A stretch of DNA of 64,000 bases from Prevotella sp. (GCA_022779305.1 JALFSW010000087.1:27611-91610), one strand, 5' to 3'. Positions 47,845 to 56,812 are shown, counted from the stretch's first letter. Made by a program: numbers and translations. The notes: generated by a model not told the origin, from the sequence alone.

Positions 47845-47876
47845 CAAATTTAGCTTATTTCTTCTCAACCTGCAAA
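47845..47876 (-). promoter_or_regulatory. Promoter for fhs
   Basis: Minus strand TTTG (47873-47876), 20-bp spacer, TAAATTTG (47845-47852) 39 bp before the start codon. Confidence 0.8.
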
Positions 47877-47990
47877 CTTTCATACAAAAAAATAAGAAAT
47901 ATTTGCTTTTCTTATCAGATAGACCAGCAAATGGCAGGTTGAGTTTACAAAATGTAGGTGAAAATTTTCCAAATAACGCTCAAATTTCCT

Positions 47991-48180
47991 TTTAATCCCA
48001 ACTTAGTCGTTGTAGAATAAAGGGATTGCATCAGATTATCTTTGCATTTCTCGCAGATGTAGCGGGCTACTTCAAGAGAAAACACAGAAGAAGCTGTCGA
48101 AAAGCGGCTGCAAGCAATTGGGAAGTGAATAAAGAAAATGAAAAGAAGTCCCTCGCAGTCTAATGAGCGATTTGGGATTA
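47991..48180 (+). repeat. Dispersed ~200-bp inverted-repeat element, copy F (plus, diverged)
   Basis: Left end TTTAATCCCAACTTAGTCGT, central CGCAGATGTAGCGGGCTACT, AATTGGGAAGTGAATAAAGA block, right end TCTAATGAGCGATTTGGGAT. It lies between fhs and lptB, oriented against both genes. Array 4 begins 15 bp after it. Confidence 0.88.
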
Positions 48181-48194
48181 TTACACCTGTTCTC

Positions 48195-48256
48195 CAACTG
48201 AGGCTCATTTGCATTGTAACTGAGGCTCACTTGCATTGCAAATGAGCCTCAGTTAG
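48195..48256. repeat. Three-unit 22-bp palindromic repeat array 4
   Basis: The cleanest array: TGAGGCTCA at 48199 and 48221, TGAGCCTCA at 48243, with spacers TTGCattGTAA and TTGCattGCAA. The whole ~59 bp is a near-perfect palindrome. 42 bp past the lptB stop. Confidence 0.9.
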
Positions 48257-48292
48257 AACACCAATATTATAGAATTTATAAACATCTGTTTT

Positions 48293-49114
48293 TCAATCGT
48301 TTAATGCTTGTTCTTTCGCACGTCTTCTTTCGTCGATAGTTTGAAAATCTTTCTTTTGAAGAACAAAGTCTGTTCCGAGGTATTTCTCTTTCACAATCTT
48401 GTTGGCAGCCAATTCATCGGGAGTTCCTTTGAAGAGGATTTGACCTTCAAAAAGCAAGTAGGCACGGTCGGTGATGTTGAGCGTTTCGTGTACGTTGTGG
48501 TCAGTAATGAGAATACCGATATTGCGAAACTTCAATTGCCAAACAATGTGCTGAATGTCTTCAACGGCAATGGGGTCTACACCAGCAAAGGGTTCATCAA
48601 GCATAATAAACTTCGGATCGATTGCCAAACAGCGTGCTATCTCACACCTGCGTCGCTCGCCACCCGAAAGTCGGTCGCCAAGGTTCTTCCGCACTTTCTC
48701 AAGGCGAAACTCTCGAATGAGACTTTCCATTTTGTCGATGCGCTGCTGTTTTGTGAGGTGTGTCATTTCGAGTACGCTCATAATGTTGTCTTCCACGCTC
48801 ATCTTCCGAAAGACGCTTGCTTCTTGTGGCAAATAGCCAATACCTGCTTTCGCACGTTTATAAACCGGATAGTTGGTGATTTCCTGTTCATCGATGTAAA
48901 CGTGTCCTTCATTGGGCACAACAAGTCCGGTGGTCATATAGAAAGATGTGGTTTTCCCCGCACCGTTAGGTCCTAAGAGTCCCACAATTTCCCCTTGTTT
49001 CACGTGTATGCTCACGCCGTTGGCGACTGTGCGTTTGCCGTAGCGTTTCACAAGTCCTTCAGTTCGCAAAATGCTTAATTGCTCGTTGTTATTGGTTTGC
49101 TGTTCGTTTGCCAT
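48293..49114 (-). CDS. lptB: LPS export ABC transporter ATP-binding protein LptB
   Basis: ATPase of the LptBFG transporter that extracts LPS from the inner membrane. I use the ATG at 49114 ([26 protein letters not shown]); the ORF track adds 24 non-conserved codons. Walker [15 protein letters not shown]-loop [19 protein letters not shown], signature [14 protein letters not shown], Walker [15 protein letters not shown]-loop TDHNVHETL; the [13 protein letters not shown] region is distinctive for LptB. 273 residues with a ~30-residue C-terminal tail. Divergent from the mlaE-like gene. Confidence 0.95.
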   Translation of the reverse strand: MANEQQTNNNEQLSILRTEGLVKRYGKRTVANGVSIHVKQGEIVGLLGPNGAGKTTSFYMTTGLVVPNEGHVYIDEQEITNYPVYKRAKAGIGYLPQEASVFRKMSVEDNIMSVLEMTHLTKQQRIDKMESLIREFRLEKVRKNLGDRLSGGERRRCEIARCLAIDPKFIMLDEPFAGVDPIAVEDIQHIVWQLKFRNIGILITDHNVHETLNITDRAYLLFEGQILFKGTPDELAANKIVKEKYLGTDFVLQKKDFQTIDERRRAKEQALND

Positions 49115-49164
49115 ATTGTTTTGTTTGTCCTTTGCTTTGATGCGTTTTGAGCTTGCTTTGTTTG

Positions 49165-49172
49165 CAAAATTA
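49165..49172 (-). promoter_or_regulatory. -7 promoter box for lptB
   Basis: TAATTTTG followed by CAAAC on the minus strand, 51 bp before the chosen start. Confidence 0.55.
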
Positions 49173-49246
49173 CTAAAATAAACCATAATAACCTTGATAT
49201 ATCCTAAAAGGATTGAAGATGTTGCAGTTTTTTAGTGGATTTTAGT

Positions 49247-49254
49247 TACTTTTG
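49247..49254 (+). promoter_or_regulatory. -7 promoter box for the mlaEF-like pair
   Basis: TACTTTTG followed by CAC, 31 bp before the 49285 ATG; no clear -33. Confidence 0.55.
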
Positions 49255-49284
49255 CACATCATAATATAAAGAACTAAGAAAAGA

Positions 49285-50031
49285 ATGCTTGTATTCAATT
49301 GGCTAACCACCTTTGGTAGATACATTATGCTCATGGGGCGCACGTTCAGTCGTCCTGAACGCATGCGCATGTTTTGGAAACGCTATCTCAAAGAAATGAT
49401 TCAGTTGGGAATTGATTCTATAGGAATCGTTTTGCTCATCTCGTTTTTCATCGGTGCAGTGATTTGTATTCAGATAAAACTCAATGTGCAAAGCCCATGG
49501 ATGCCGAATTGGGTATCGGGTTATGTAACGAGAGAAATTATGTTGCTCGAGTTTTCTTCGAGTATCATGTGCTTGATACTCTCTGGCAAGGTTGGTTCAA
49601 ACATTGCATCGGAATTAGGTACGATGCGGGTAACGCAGCAAATAGATGCGTTAGAAATCATGGGGGTTAATTCTGCCAGTTATCTCATACTTCCGAAGAT
49701 TACTGGTTTGATTACAATCATGCCCATTTTGGTTGTATTTTCGGCAGCAACGGGCATCATTGGAGCCTACGCCACGGCTTATATCGGGCAGATTATCACC
49801 CCATCCGATCTCACAGCAGGACTGCAACACGCTTTCAATGAATGGTTTATGTACATGAGTATTATCAAAGGACTTTTCTTTGCCTTTGTGATTGCGAGTG
49901 TTTCATCGTTTTTTGGCTACACCGTAAAAGGAGGCTCGGTTGAAGTGGGTAAATCGTCTACCGATGCAGTGGTTTGTTCGAGCGTACTGATACTCTTCAG
50001 CGACGTCTTCCTCACACAAATGTTGAGTTAA
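49285..50031 (+). CDS. MlaE/YrbE family lipid ABC transporter permease
   Basis: 248-residue inner-membrane protein with five or six hydrophobic segments. Family marks include FFIGAVICIQIKLNVQ, the glutamate-containing TREIMLLEFSSSIMCLILSGKVGSNIASELGTMRVTQQIDALEIMG region and the C-terminal SVEVGKSSTDAVVCSSVLILF. Together with the ATPase that follows 59 bp later it forms the inner-membrane part of an Mla-type phospholipid transporter. No MCE-domain (MlaD) gene is present in this window. Confidence 0.93.
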   Translation: MLVFNWLTTFGRYIMLMGRTFSRPERMRMFWKRYLKEMIQLGIDSIGIVLLISFFIGAVICIQIKLNVQSPWMPNWVSGYVTREIMLLEFSSSIMCLILSGKVGSNIASELGTMRVTQQIDALEIMGVNSASYLILPKITGLITIMPILVVFSAATGIIGAYATAYIGQIITPSDLTAGLQHAFNEWFMYMSIIKGLFFAFVIASVSSFFGYTVKGGSVEVGKSSTDAVVCSSVLILFSDVFLTQMLS

Positions 50032-50090
50032 AACGGGTGCATTCCCTACGTGCTTTTTAACGGCAAAGGCTATCAAAAAAACAGAAAGTT

Positions 50091-50855
50091 ATGATTGAAG
50101 TAAGACATCTCTACAAATCATTTGGAGGCAAAGAAGTGCTCCATGACATCAATACGGTGTTTGAAGATGGTAAAACCAATCTCATTATCGGGCAGAGTGG
50201 AGCAGGAAAAACAGTACTCTTGCAAAATCTCGTAGGCTTATTAGACCCTACACGAGGCGAAATTCTCTATGACGAACGCGACTTTGTGGGGATGAGCAAG
50301 AAAGAAAAGATCCACATGCGAAGAGAAATGGGGATGATTTTTCAAGGTTCTGCGCTCTTCGATTCGCTCACAGTACTGGAGAATGTACAATTCCCGCTGG
50401 ATATGTTCTCAAACGACACCTTGCGAGATAGGCAACGTCGGGCAATGGAATGTTTGGAATTGGTGAATCTGAAAGATGCAGAAATGAAATTCCCGGGCGA
50501 AATTTCTGGTGGAATGCAAAAACGTGTGGCGATTGCACGTGCAGTGGTGATGAATCCGAAATATCTTTTTTGCGATGAACCCAATTCTGGATTAGACCCC
50601 AAAACGTCCTTGCTCATCGACGAACTCCTTACGCGCATCACAAAAGAGTTCAATATAACGACCATCATCAATACCCACGACATGAACTCTGTGATGGGAA
50701 TTGGAGAGAACATCATCTTCATCAGTGATGGTAGAAAAGAATGGCAGGGAACAAAAGACCGAGTGATTGCATCGAAAAACAAAAAGCTCAACGACCTTGT
50801 TTTTGCTTCAGAGCTCTTTAAGAAAGTGAAAGAAGCCGAATTGGAAGATAAGTAA
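50091..50855 (+). CDS. MlaF-like ABC transporter ATP-binding protein
   Basis: 254 residues. Walker A GQSGAGKTVLLQN (about 37-49), Q-loop GMIFQGSALFDSLTV, signature ISGGMQKRVAIARA, Walker B YLFCDEPNSGLDP, H-loop NTHDMNSV. The GSALFDSLTVxENVxFPL pattern is characteristic of MlaF. Energises lipid movement through the neighbouring MlaE-like permease. Confidence 0.94.
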   Translation: MIEVRHLYKSFGGKEVLHDINTVFEDGKTNLIIGQSGAGKTVLLQNLVGLLDPTRGEILYDERDFVGMSKKEKIHMRREMGMIFQGSALFDSLTVLENVQFPLDMFSNDTLRDRQRRAMECLELVNLKDAEMKFPGEISGGMQKRVAIARAVVMNPKYLFCDEPNSGLDPKTSLLIDELLTRITKEFNITTIINTHDMNSVMGIGENIIFISDGRKEWQGTKDRVIASKNKKLNDLVFASELFKKVKEAELEDK

Positions 50856-51030
50856 AAACAAATGTTTGCGGCTTAATCATGCCTTTGTATTGTTTTGTAA
50901 CAATATCGCAGAGGTATGGCCAAACCGCATTATTTTTCCACTCACCTTCTTTCCGACATTCAGTCCATATGCTTAGGTGTGTCAGCAATGTTGCTAGCAT
51001 CATTGCGCAAAGCAGACAGAAAGGCGGAAA

Positions 51031-51459
51031 TCAATCATCATCTTCGTCTTCTGGGTCAGCCCAAACAATTTGCACACCCGACGCAAAATCTTGTTGGCTC
51101 TTGCGTGTAAGCGGATCGCGGCGACTGGCAGGAAGGAATTTACACTTCACTCCTTTGATGTTTTTCTTTATATCAAAGTCTTCGCGATTCTCAACAGGCT
51201 CACTCTCCACTGTCAAATGAAAACGTCCAAGTCCATCAAGTACCACCGTGTTACCCAAACTCAAACTGTAACTGATTTCATCTACAAGCGCCATGATAAT
51301 TCCCGTTACCTCACCACGGGTGAAACTCGTGTTCTCTTGAATAGCCTCTGCAAGATCGGCAGTGGTTGTTGTGCCGTTGCTCACAACCCTTGCGTGCCAC
51401 TTTCCACCTCTATTTTTTTCCTTAAACTTGCTTTGTTGTAATCGGATACTAATTGCCAT
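51031..51459 (-). CDS. HU-like DNA-binding protein with acidic tail
   Basis: 142 residues from the ATG at 51459 (MAISIRLQQSKFKEKN); the track's 16 upstream codons are not family-like. DNABII/HU-like fold: N-terminal helices (TTADLAEAIQENTSFTRGEVTGIIMALVDEI), then strands (TVVLDGLGRFHLTVES). It lacks the classic HU arm sequence and ends in PEDEDDD. It belongs to the long Bacteroidales 'HU-like' class, often associated with nucleoid or conjugative-element DNA; exact role unknown. Its start lies 49 bp from the fragment G end of the 200-bp element; a possible -7 box (TAACTTTG, minus, 51633-51640) falls inside the protease gene. Confidence 0.88.
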   Translation of the reverse strand: MAISIRLQQSKFKEKNRGGKWHARVVSNGTTTTADLAEAIQENTSFTRGEVTGIIMALVDEISYSLSLGNTVVLDGLGRFHLTVESEPVENREDFDIKKNIKGVKCKFLPASRRDPLTRKSQQDFASGVQIVWADPEDEDDD

Positions 51460-51507
51460 ATATTTATTTTGCTTTTTCTGTGTTAAATACTTAAATCCCC
51501 CACTCAC

Positions 51508-51580
51508 TTTAAACCCAAATCTATCATTAGACCATTAGGAATTTCTTTTCATTTTATTTATTCACTTCCCAATTGCTCAC
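51508..51580 (-). repeat. Truncated ~200-bp element, fragment G (minus orientation)
   Basis: Right end only: TTTAAACCCAAATCTATCAT, then the TATTTATTCACTTCCCAATT block, with similarity lost near 51580. Codons read from it on the minus strand (EQLGSE then TAA) form the C-terminus of the S41 protease, so the protein's end comes from the repeat. Confidence 0.85.
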
Positions 51581-52643
51581 AACGACCGAACTTGGTAAAA
51601 TGTCTTTCCATCGTTGAGTAGTTTTCGCCCTGCAAAGTTATTAATTGCTTGGCAAACTCAATGATTGTGTCCTTTTTTCTTTTGAAATCATCGTCCGAAA
51701 GATTTACACGGAAGTCGGGATTGATGCCAAATTCTGTCATTGCCTTATCTCTGTCATACATTGGACAAGCTGAAAACCTCACGCTCCATCCGTTAGGCAG
51801 TTCGCTGGAGAAAGGAAGACCAGAGCCCCCTCCCGTACGATCGCCAACGATGCGCACATTGGGACAACATTTCATGTACTTCACAAACTCATTTGCCGAA
51901 GAATAGACGCTTCGATTTGTCAGCACAATGGTCTTCCGAAGCCATATCACTCCCTTTACAGGTGAAAGCATTTGAGGTTTGAGCGGAGAAAAGTCAGCGT
52001 GCCCGCGTCCTGTTTTGTGTTGCATATAGCCCACCAACAGTTCTTTGTCTGTGAAACGTGCAGCCAACTTTTCTGCATTGGTCAATGCGCCACCACCATT
52101 GTTTCTCACATCAATGATGAGTCCTTTGCAGTCTTTGAAATAAAGAAGTATCTCGTCAAGACTACTTCCGCTTATGCCATTTTTGAAGCTCTCACAACGC
52201 AAGTAAGCAATACTATCGTCCAAAATTTTGTATTGCAACCCACTCACCAAACCATAGTCTTTGCCGAGGTAAACTCTTTCGAGCGAGTCGGAGTAGTTCT
52301 GTTGAAAATTATCGCGCCACGCCCAATAGCGTGCCGTGTTGAAAGTGGAGTAAAGGTTTACGTGACCATCGCGCAATTCAGATAACATCTCTGCCATTGT
52401 GTCGAACTGTTGGCGTTCGCTCATTTCATCATTGAAGCGTGGTTCATACTTGTCATAGACGCTTTTCCAGTCTATTCCTTTTTGAGGGAAGAAACAATAG
52501 TGTTCGTCTAATATTTTCCAAAGTGCTTGAAAGTTTCCTTTTGGGTTATCGCTAAACGTTTCTTCCTCCACGCATGAGAAAAAAATGAGTGTTAAAAACA
52601 AACCGATACAAAGTTGCCAAAAGCATATTTTACCTTTTTTCAT
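51558..52643 (-). CDS. S41 family peptidase lipoprotein (C-terminus within a repeat)
   Basis: 361 residues. Lipobox (LIFFSC) followed by VEEE. An N-terminal helical region (NFQALWKILDEHYCFFPQKGIDWKSVYDKY) typical of tail-specific/tricorn-like proteases precedes the S41 core: LIIDVRNNGGGALTNAEKLA (about 172-191) and the nucleophile region TNRSVYSSANEFVKYM (about 240-255), then GGGSGLPFSSELPNGW. No PDZ domain is evident. Probably an envelope or surface protease. The last six codons and the stop are supplied by fragment G of the dispersed element, so the original C-terminus was replaced. Downstream of, and 15 bp from, the DUF3316 gene. Confidence 0.88.
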   Translation of the reverse strand: MKKGKICFWQLCIGLFLTLIFFSCVEEETFSDNPKGNFQALWKILDEHYCFFPQKGIDWKSVYDKYEPRFNDEMSERQQFDTMAEMLSELRDGHVNLYSTFNTARYWAWRDNFQQNYSDSLERVYLGKDYGLVSGLQYKILDDSIAYLRCESFKNGISGSSLDEILLYFKDCKGLIIDVRNNGGGALTNAEKLAARFTDKELLVGYMQHKTGRGHADFSPLKPQMLSPVKGVIWLRKTIVLTNRSVYSSANEFVKYMKCCPNVRIVGDRTGGGSGLPFSSELPNGWSVRFSACPMYDRDKAMTEFGINPDFRVNLSDDDFKRKKDTIIEFAKQLITLQGENYSTMERHFTKFGRCEQLGSE

Positions 52644-52658
52644 AGCTCAACCTATTGT

Positions 52659-53540
52659 TTAAGGATGAAGTTTAACCACTGAGAAACGCTTCACAAATCC
52701 GACAACGAAGAGGTTGCTCCACGTGTGGAAGCGTAAATGATTGACCTTTGCTTGCTGATAATCGCCGAGAAACCCCAACCGAAGTGCGGTGGTTGAAAAA
52801 CCAATGTCTATCGTTAGTTGATGGCGCAAGGATGGAGCTGACCATGGGGTGGTTGCCACTAAGTTTCGGTCATAATCGCCCTCCACAAAGATTTCATAAT
52901 AACTTTGTCCGTAATTGGGACTGTAGCGCATACCAAGGAAGGGCAATTGAAGTCCATAGCGCAGTTGAAGTGGTCTGTTTCCGATCCGAAAACGATAGCT
53001 TAAATCAACGTTTGCAGTCAAGTTTAGGGCTGCATAGACTTGCGCTGGGTTATTGGAATTGCGTGCATTGTAGAGAAATCCAATGTTGGCATCACCTCCA
53101 CCACCCACTTTCAGCAACAGACGTCCTTTGCTCAATTGCCAATTCCCCAATGTTCGCAACACATTATATTGAAAATTATAAAACCCACCTAGTTCACTGT
53201 TGTTTTGATTGCGGTTCTTTGTGAAACTAATATTGGCTTGATGCACCATTTCTCTGGCATACTTGCTGCCATTTTCTTTTACGATTTGCGACACATAGCG
53301 CAATTCTTGTCCCATGTAGGTTTCTGGAGAAAGATAGGTGTCGAGCTGATTGACATGACCGATACCCAGCAGACGCACTGTTGTTGTTTGTTTCTGAAGC
53401 TGCAAACTATCTTGCGCTGCCAAAGGCAAAACGCATAGCAACAAAGCCAACAAACAACCTTGGTGCTTATTTGTCTTCTGTGTGCACCACATTCGAGATG
53501 CAGCACCCACGATATTCCAACCTATTTGCTTTATTGCCAT
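52659..53540 (-). CDS. DUF3316 family exported protein
   Basis: About 293 residues from the ATG at 53540, eight bp past the parC stop; a later ATG at 53492 would give a cleaner signal peptide (KTNKHQGCLLALLLCVLPLAAQ), and the track start at 53561 overlaps parC. The mature protein is rich in beta-strands ending in aromatic residues (YNVLRTLGNWQLSKGRLLLKVGGGGDANIGFLYNARN), consistent with an outer-membrane barrel or periplasmic beta protein. The start TVRLLGIGHVNQLDTYLSPETY is what I associate with DUF3316. Function unknown. Likely in one transcript with parC and the S41 protease. Confidence 0.75.
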   Translation of the reverse strand: MAIKQIGWNIVGAASRMWCTQKTNKHQGCLLALLLCVLPLAAQDSLQLQKQTTTVRLLGIGHVNQLDTYLSPETYMGQELRYVSQIVKENGSKYAREMVHQANISFTKNRNQNNSELGGFYNFQYNVLRTLGNWQLSKGRLLLKVGGGGDANIGFLYNARNSNNPAQVYAALNLTANVDLSYRFRIGNRPLQLRYGLQLPFLGMRYSPNYGQSYYEIFVEGDYDRNLVATTPWSAPSLRHQLTIDIGFSTTALRLGFLGDYQQAKVNHLRFHTWSNLFVVGFVKRFSVVKLHP

Positions 53541-53547
53541 TGCTCCA

Positions 53548-56376
53548 TTATTCACTTTCAAACAAACTCAATTGTCCCATCATCTCGTCTTTCACCTGTT
53601 GTTGACTCTTTCCAGCATCAGGATCAAGATTGTCTTCATCGTTCGCATCAGGGTTCTTTGCTGTATCCTCATTATCTGCCTGCTCCTCCGCTACCTCTGG
53701 GAAACGCACGGGTTCGAGTTCTTCTATGTTTTCGATAGAGAATGTTGAAAGGCGTTTGCCCTTTGCCTTGAAGCTCTTTACACCCACGAATTGCTCTGCG
53801 TCCACTTCTTCTGTGCCACGTGTTGCGTCTACACCGCCATAGATAAGCAATATGCGGGGATAAACGACATCCGTAAGCATCACCAATTGAGACTCGGCAT
53901 TGTCGCCCAAAAGTGTTTGGTGTCGCTTTGTGTTCTCCATTTGGAAACGCTTTAGATAAGGATAACCTTGGTTATCAGCATCATAGAGAACCGCCGTCCA
54001 CACCTTTTCGGCATCAAACTTTTCTATGCGCAGGATGTTTTCCTCATAGTGGTTGGATGGGTCAAAATTGGTGGTATAAAACTCGCCATTCTTCAACACC
54101 ACAAGAATACTATCATTGTCATGAAACTCACCCAACAATCTGCCTTGTTCTTCGTAGTTGATGCGGTTCACATCTGGGTCAAACCACACCTTCCGTCCGC
54201 CCAACGTAGAACGCCCGTGGCTCTTGAGCGATATGCGGTGGACTGGATCTTTCGTCAAAAGATTACCACGCGAAAGGCGTCCTTTAATGAGTATGTCCGA
54301 AAAGTTGCGCTCAATGAAGATGTTTTGGCGTTTCTTACCTGGGTTTACTTCCAAAGTAACTTTTATCAGTTCGGCTTCTCCGTTCGGATTGGCGGTGAAA
54401 TAGACAATGCGTGAGCCTGGTGTGCCCATCGTCACGTCATATTCCTTGTCGCGTGTTACGGTTGTAACGTTGAAACGCTTGATGAAATAGAATCCATCTT
54501 TGCCATCTCGATACACCACATTATATATCGTGCGCTTGTCGCTCTTTTTAAACACCTGCAAATGTAAGACACCCTTACCCACAAACACTTTGTCGGCAAT
54601 GCGAATTACTTTGTATTTTCCATCACGATAGAAGATGATCACATCGTCCAGATCGGAACAATTTTGTACAAATTCGGCTTTTTTCAATCCTGTTCCGATA
54701 AATCCTCCTTGTCGGTCGATGTAGAGTTTTTCGTTTGCATCCACAACCTTCGATGCAATGATCGTGTCGAAACTCTTGATTTCTGTTTTACGAGGATAGT
54801 TTTTGCCATATTTTTCTTGCAAATAGGCAAACCATTCTATCGTTACACGAACTATTTCGCGCAGGTCTTTTTCTATTTCGGCTATTTCGGCTTTGATCTT
54901 TTGGAGCAATTCATCGGCTTTATCTTTGTTGAATTTCAAGATGCGTTGCATCTTTATTTCAAGTAAACGCAGAATGTCATCGCGCTTCACTTCACGGATG
55001 AATGTTTTCTTGAAAGGTTCCAATTTTGTGTCGATGAACGCCACCACATCCTCAATGTCCTTCGCAGTTTCAAACTTCTTTTCCTTGTAGATGCGTTCTT
55101 CGATGAAGATGCGTTCCAGTGTGTTGTAGAAAAACTGTTCTTCCAACTCGCCTTTTCTTATTTCCAATTCTTGGCGCAGAAGTTCTTTCGTGTGATCGAC
55201 AGAGTAGCGCAACACATCAGAAATGGAAAGGAATTGTGGTTTGTCGTCTGCAATGACACAACAATTGGGCGACAGATTGATTTCACAATCGGTGAAAGCA
55301 TAGAGCGCATCCATTGTCTTGTCACTCGACGTACCCGGCGTTAGGTGTAGCAAGATTTCCACTTCCGATGCCGTCATGTCTTCCACACGGCGTATCTTTA
55401 GCTTGCCTTTTTCCACTGCCTTGGTGATCGACTCTTGCAGCGAACTGGCTGTCTTTGAAAAAGGAATTTCACGAATGACGAGTGTCTTGTTGTCGAGCTT
55501 TTCAATCTTGGCACGCACCTTGAGCGATCCGCCTCGCAAGCCATCATTGTATTTTGAAACATCAATGCTACCACCCGTTGGGAAGTCGGGATAGAGCTGA
55601 AAAGTTTCACCTTTGAGATATTGAATGGCTGCCGAACAAATTTCATTGATGTTATGGGGAAGAATTTTCGACGACAGACCTACGGCTATCCCCTCGCCTC
55701 CCTGAGCAATGATGAGCGGGAATTTAACGGGCAGAGTGATGGGTTCTTTGTTGCGCCCATCATAGGACAGTTGCCACTCGGTGGTCTTGGGATTGAACAC
55801 CGTTTCTAAGGCAAATTTCGACAAGCGTGACTCGATGTAACGAGGTGCTGCGGCACGGTCTCCCGTGAGGATATTTCCCCAGTTTCCTTGCGTATCGATG
55901 AGCAAATCTTTCTGTCCCAATTGCACCAAAGCATCGCCAATCGAAGCATCGCCATGAGGGTGAAACTGCATCGTATGACCTACGATGTTTGCTACTTTGT
56001 TATAGCGTCCGTCGTCCATACGTTTCATGGAATGGAGTATACGCCTCTGAACGGGCTTCAGACCATCTTTGATATGGGGAACAGCACGTTCCAAAATAAC
56101 ATAGCTGGCATAATCCAAAAACCAATGCTTGTACATGCCCGACAGATGTTTCACTGCCGAAGCATCAAACCGATCGGCTGGCTTATAGTCAGAATGTCCC
56201 TCTGTTTCGGTTGTTTCATCAAATGTATGCAACGCATCAGCGGAATTATCGTTTCGTGCTGCAGTGTTATGCTCGTCTTGGTGAGTTTCTTTTTCTTCGC
56301 CCATAAGTAAGTTGTTTACCATTGTTTTTCGTGTTCCCGACTGCGCTTTCAGGCGTTTTTGTCTCGCTTTGTACAT
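53548..56376 (-). CDS. parC: DNA topoisomerase IV subunit A (ParC/GyrA family)
   Basis: Type IIA topoisomerase cleavage subunit. YASYVILERAVPHIKDGLKPVQRRILHSM (about 90), GDRAAAPRYIESRL with the catalytic Tyr (about 187), and a C-terminal beta-pinwheel (from about 555) with GyrA-like blades. I call it ParC because of the diverged GyrA box and the very long acidic C-terminal tail (about 880-942). The first 24 codons of the frame are probably not translated; MVNNLLMGEEKETHQ at 56322 or MGEEKE at 56304 are likelier starts. ParE is not in the window. Cotranscribed with the DUF3316 and S41 genes. Confidence 0.93.
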   Translation of the reverse strand: MYKARQKRLKAQSGTRKTMVNNLLMGEEKETHQDEHNTAARNDNSADALHTFDETTETEGHSDYKPADRFDASAVKHLSGMYKHWFLDYASYVILERAVPHIKDGLKPVQRRILHSMKRMDDGRYNKVANIVGHTMQFHPHGDASIGDALVQLGQKDLLIDTQGNWGNILTGDRAAAPRYIESRLSKFALETVFNPKTTEWQLSYDGRNKEPITLPVKFPLIIAQGGEGIAVGLSSKILPHNINEICSAAIQYLKGETFQLYPDFPTGGSIDVSKYNDGLRGGSLKVRAKIEKLDNKTLVIREIPFSKTASSLQESITKAVEKGKLKIRRVEDMTASEVEILLHLTPGTSSDKTMDALYAFTDCEINLSPNCCVIADDKPQFLSISDVLRYSVDHTKELLRQELEIRKGELEEQFFYNTLERIFIEERIYKEKKFETAKDIEDVVAFIDTKLEPFKKTFIREVKRDDILRLLEIKMQRILKFNKDKADELLQKIKAEIAEIEKDLREIVRVTIEWFAYLQEKYGKNYPRKTEIKSFDTIIASKVVDANEKLYIDRQGGFIGTGLKKAEFVQNCSDLDDVIIFYRDGKYKVIRIADKVFVGKGVLHLQVFKKSDKRTIYNVVYRDGKDGFYFIKRFNVTTVTRDKEYDVTMGTPGSRIVYFTANPNGEAELIKVTLEVNPGKKRQNIFIERNFSDILIKGRLSRGNLLTKDPVHRISLKSHGRSTLGGRKVWFDPDVNRINYEEQGRLLGEFHDNDSILVVLKNGEFYTTNFDPSNHYEENILRIEKFDAEKVWTAVLYDADNQGYPYLKRFQMENTKRHQTLLGDNAESQLVMLTDVVYPRILLIYGGVDATRGTEEVDAEQFVGVKSFKAKGKRLSTFSIENIEELEPVRFPEVAEEQADNEDTAKNPDANDEDNLDPDAGKSQQQVKDEMMGQLSLFESE

Positions 56377-56418
56377 CGTTGATTATCAGCAACATACAAG
56401 CACGATAAAAACGTCTTG

Positions 56419-56481
56419 CAAATGAGCCTCACTTGTGTCCTAACTGAGGCTCATTTGTGCTTCAACTGAGGCTCACTTACA
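56419..56481. repeat. Three-unit 22-bp palindromic repeat array 5
   Basis: Cores at 56423 (TGAGCCTCA), 56445 and 56467 (both TGAGGCTCA), exactly 22 bp apart. It lies between the divergent parC and ABC operon, inside the predicted parC leader. Confidence 0.88.
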
Positions 56482-56528
56482 AGACAAGTGAAGGATCATT
56501 GCGATCGAACCCACGTGTTTTCAAGGTT

Positions 56529-56536
56529 CAAAGATA
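56529..56536 (-). promoter_or_regulatory. -7 promoter box for parC
   Basis: TATCTTTG on the minus strand, about 150 bp before the longest parC frame; a TTTG lies only 12 bp upstream, so the -33 is unclear. Confidence 0.5.
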
Positions 56537-56729
56537 AGAAAAAAGTTGCAAATAAAGACTTTTTCGACAAAGAAAACTAAAAATGAACGGATGTTGAAAA
56601 TAAAACGTGGCAAAAAGCACACAACAAAGTGAGATGGAGAAGCATGTGGAAATATTTGCTTATTATATTAAGGTGTAAAAAGAAAAACACCATAAAAGAA
56701 AAATTTTTATAAAAAAAACAATGAAAAAA

Positions 56730-56761
56730 TTTGGTGGAATAGTATGAAACATATACCTTTG
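56730..56761 (+). promoter_or_regulatory. Promoter of the ABC-GIN-permease-gntR operon
   Basis: TTTG (56730-56733), 20-bp spacer, TACCTTTG (56754-56761) then CAG. The operator dyad at 56763 covers the expected start site. Confidence 0.85.
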
Positions 56762-56762
56762 C

Positions 56763-56786
56763 AGTGTACTATTAATATAGAACACT
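56763..56786 (+). promoter_or_regulatory. Putative GntR (YtrA-type) operator
   Basis: 24-bp dyad AGTGTACTAT-TAAT-ATAGAACACT with a single mismatch, directly after the -7 box. AGTGT...ACACT half-sites are what YtrA-subfamily GntR repressors bind; the operon's last gene encodes such a protein. Confidence 0.75.
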
Positions 56787-56812
56787 AATACGATATATAA
56801 AACTTATACGCT

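Noticed and set aside
50818-51003. 61-codon minus-strand ORF after the HU-like gene (possible 'smalltalk' type small protein)
   Set aside because: No hydrophobic helix or Cys-ending tail of that family; start and spacing do not fit.
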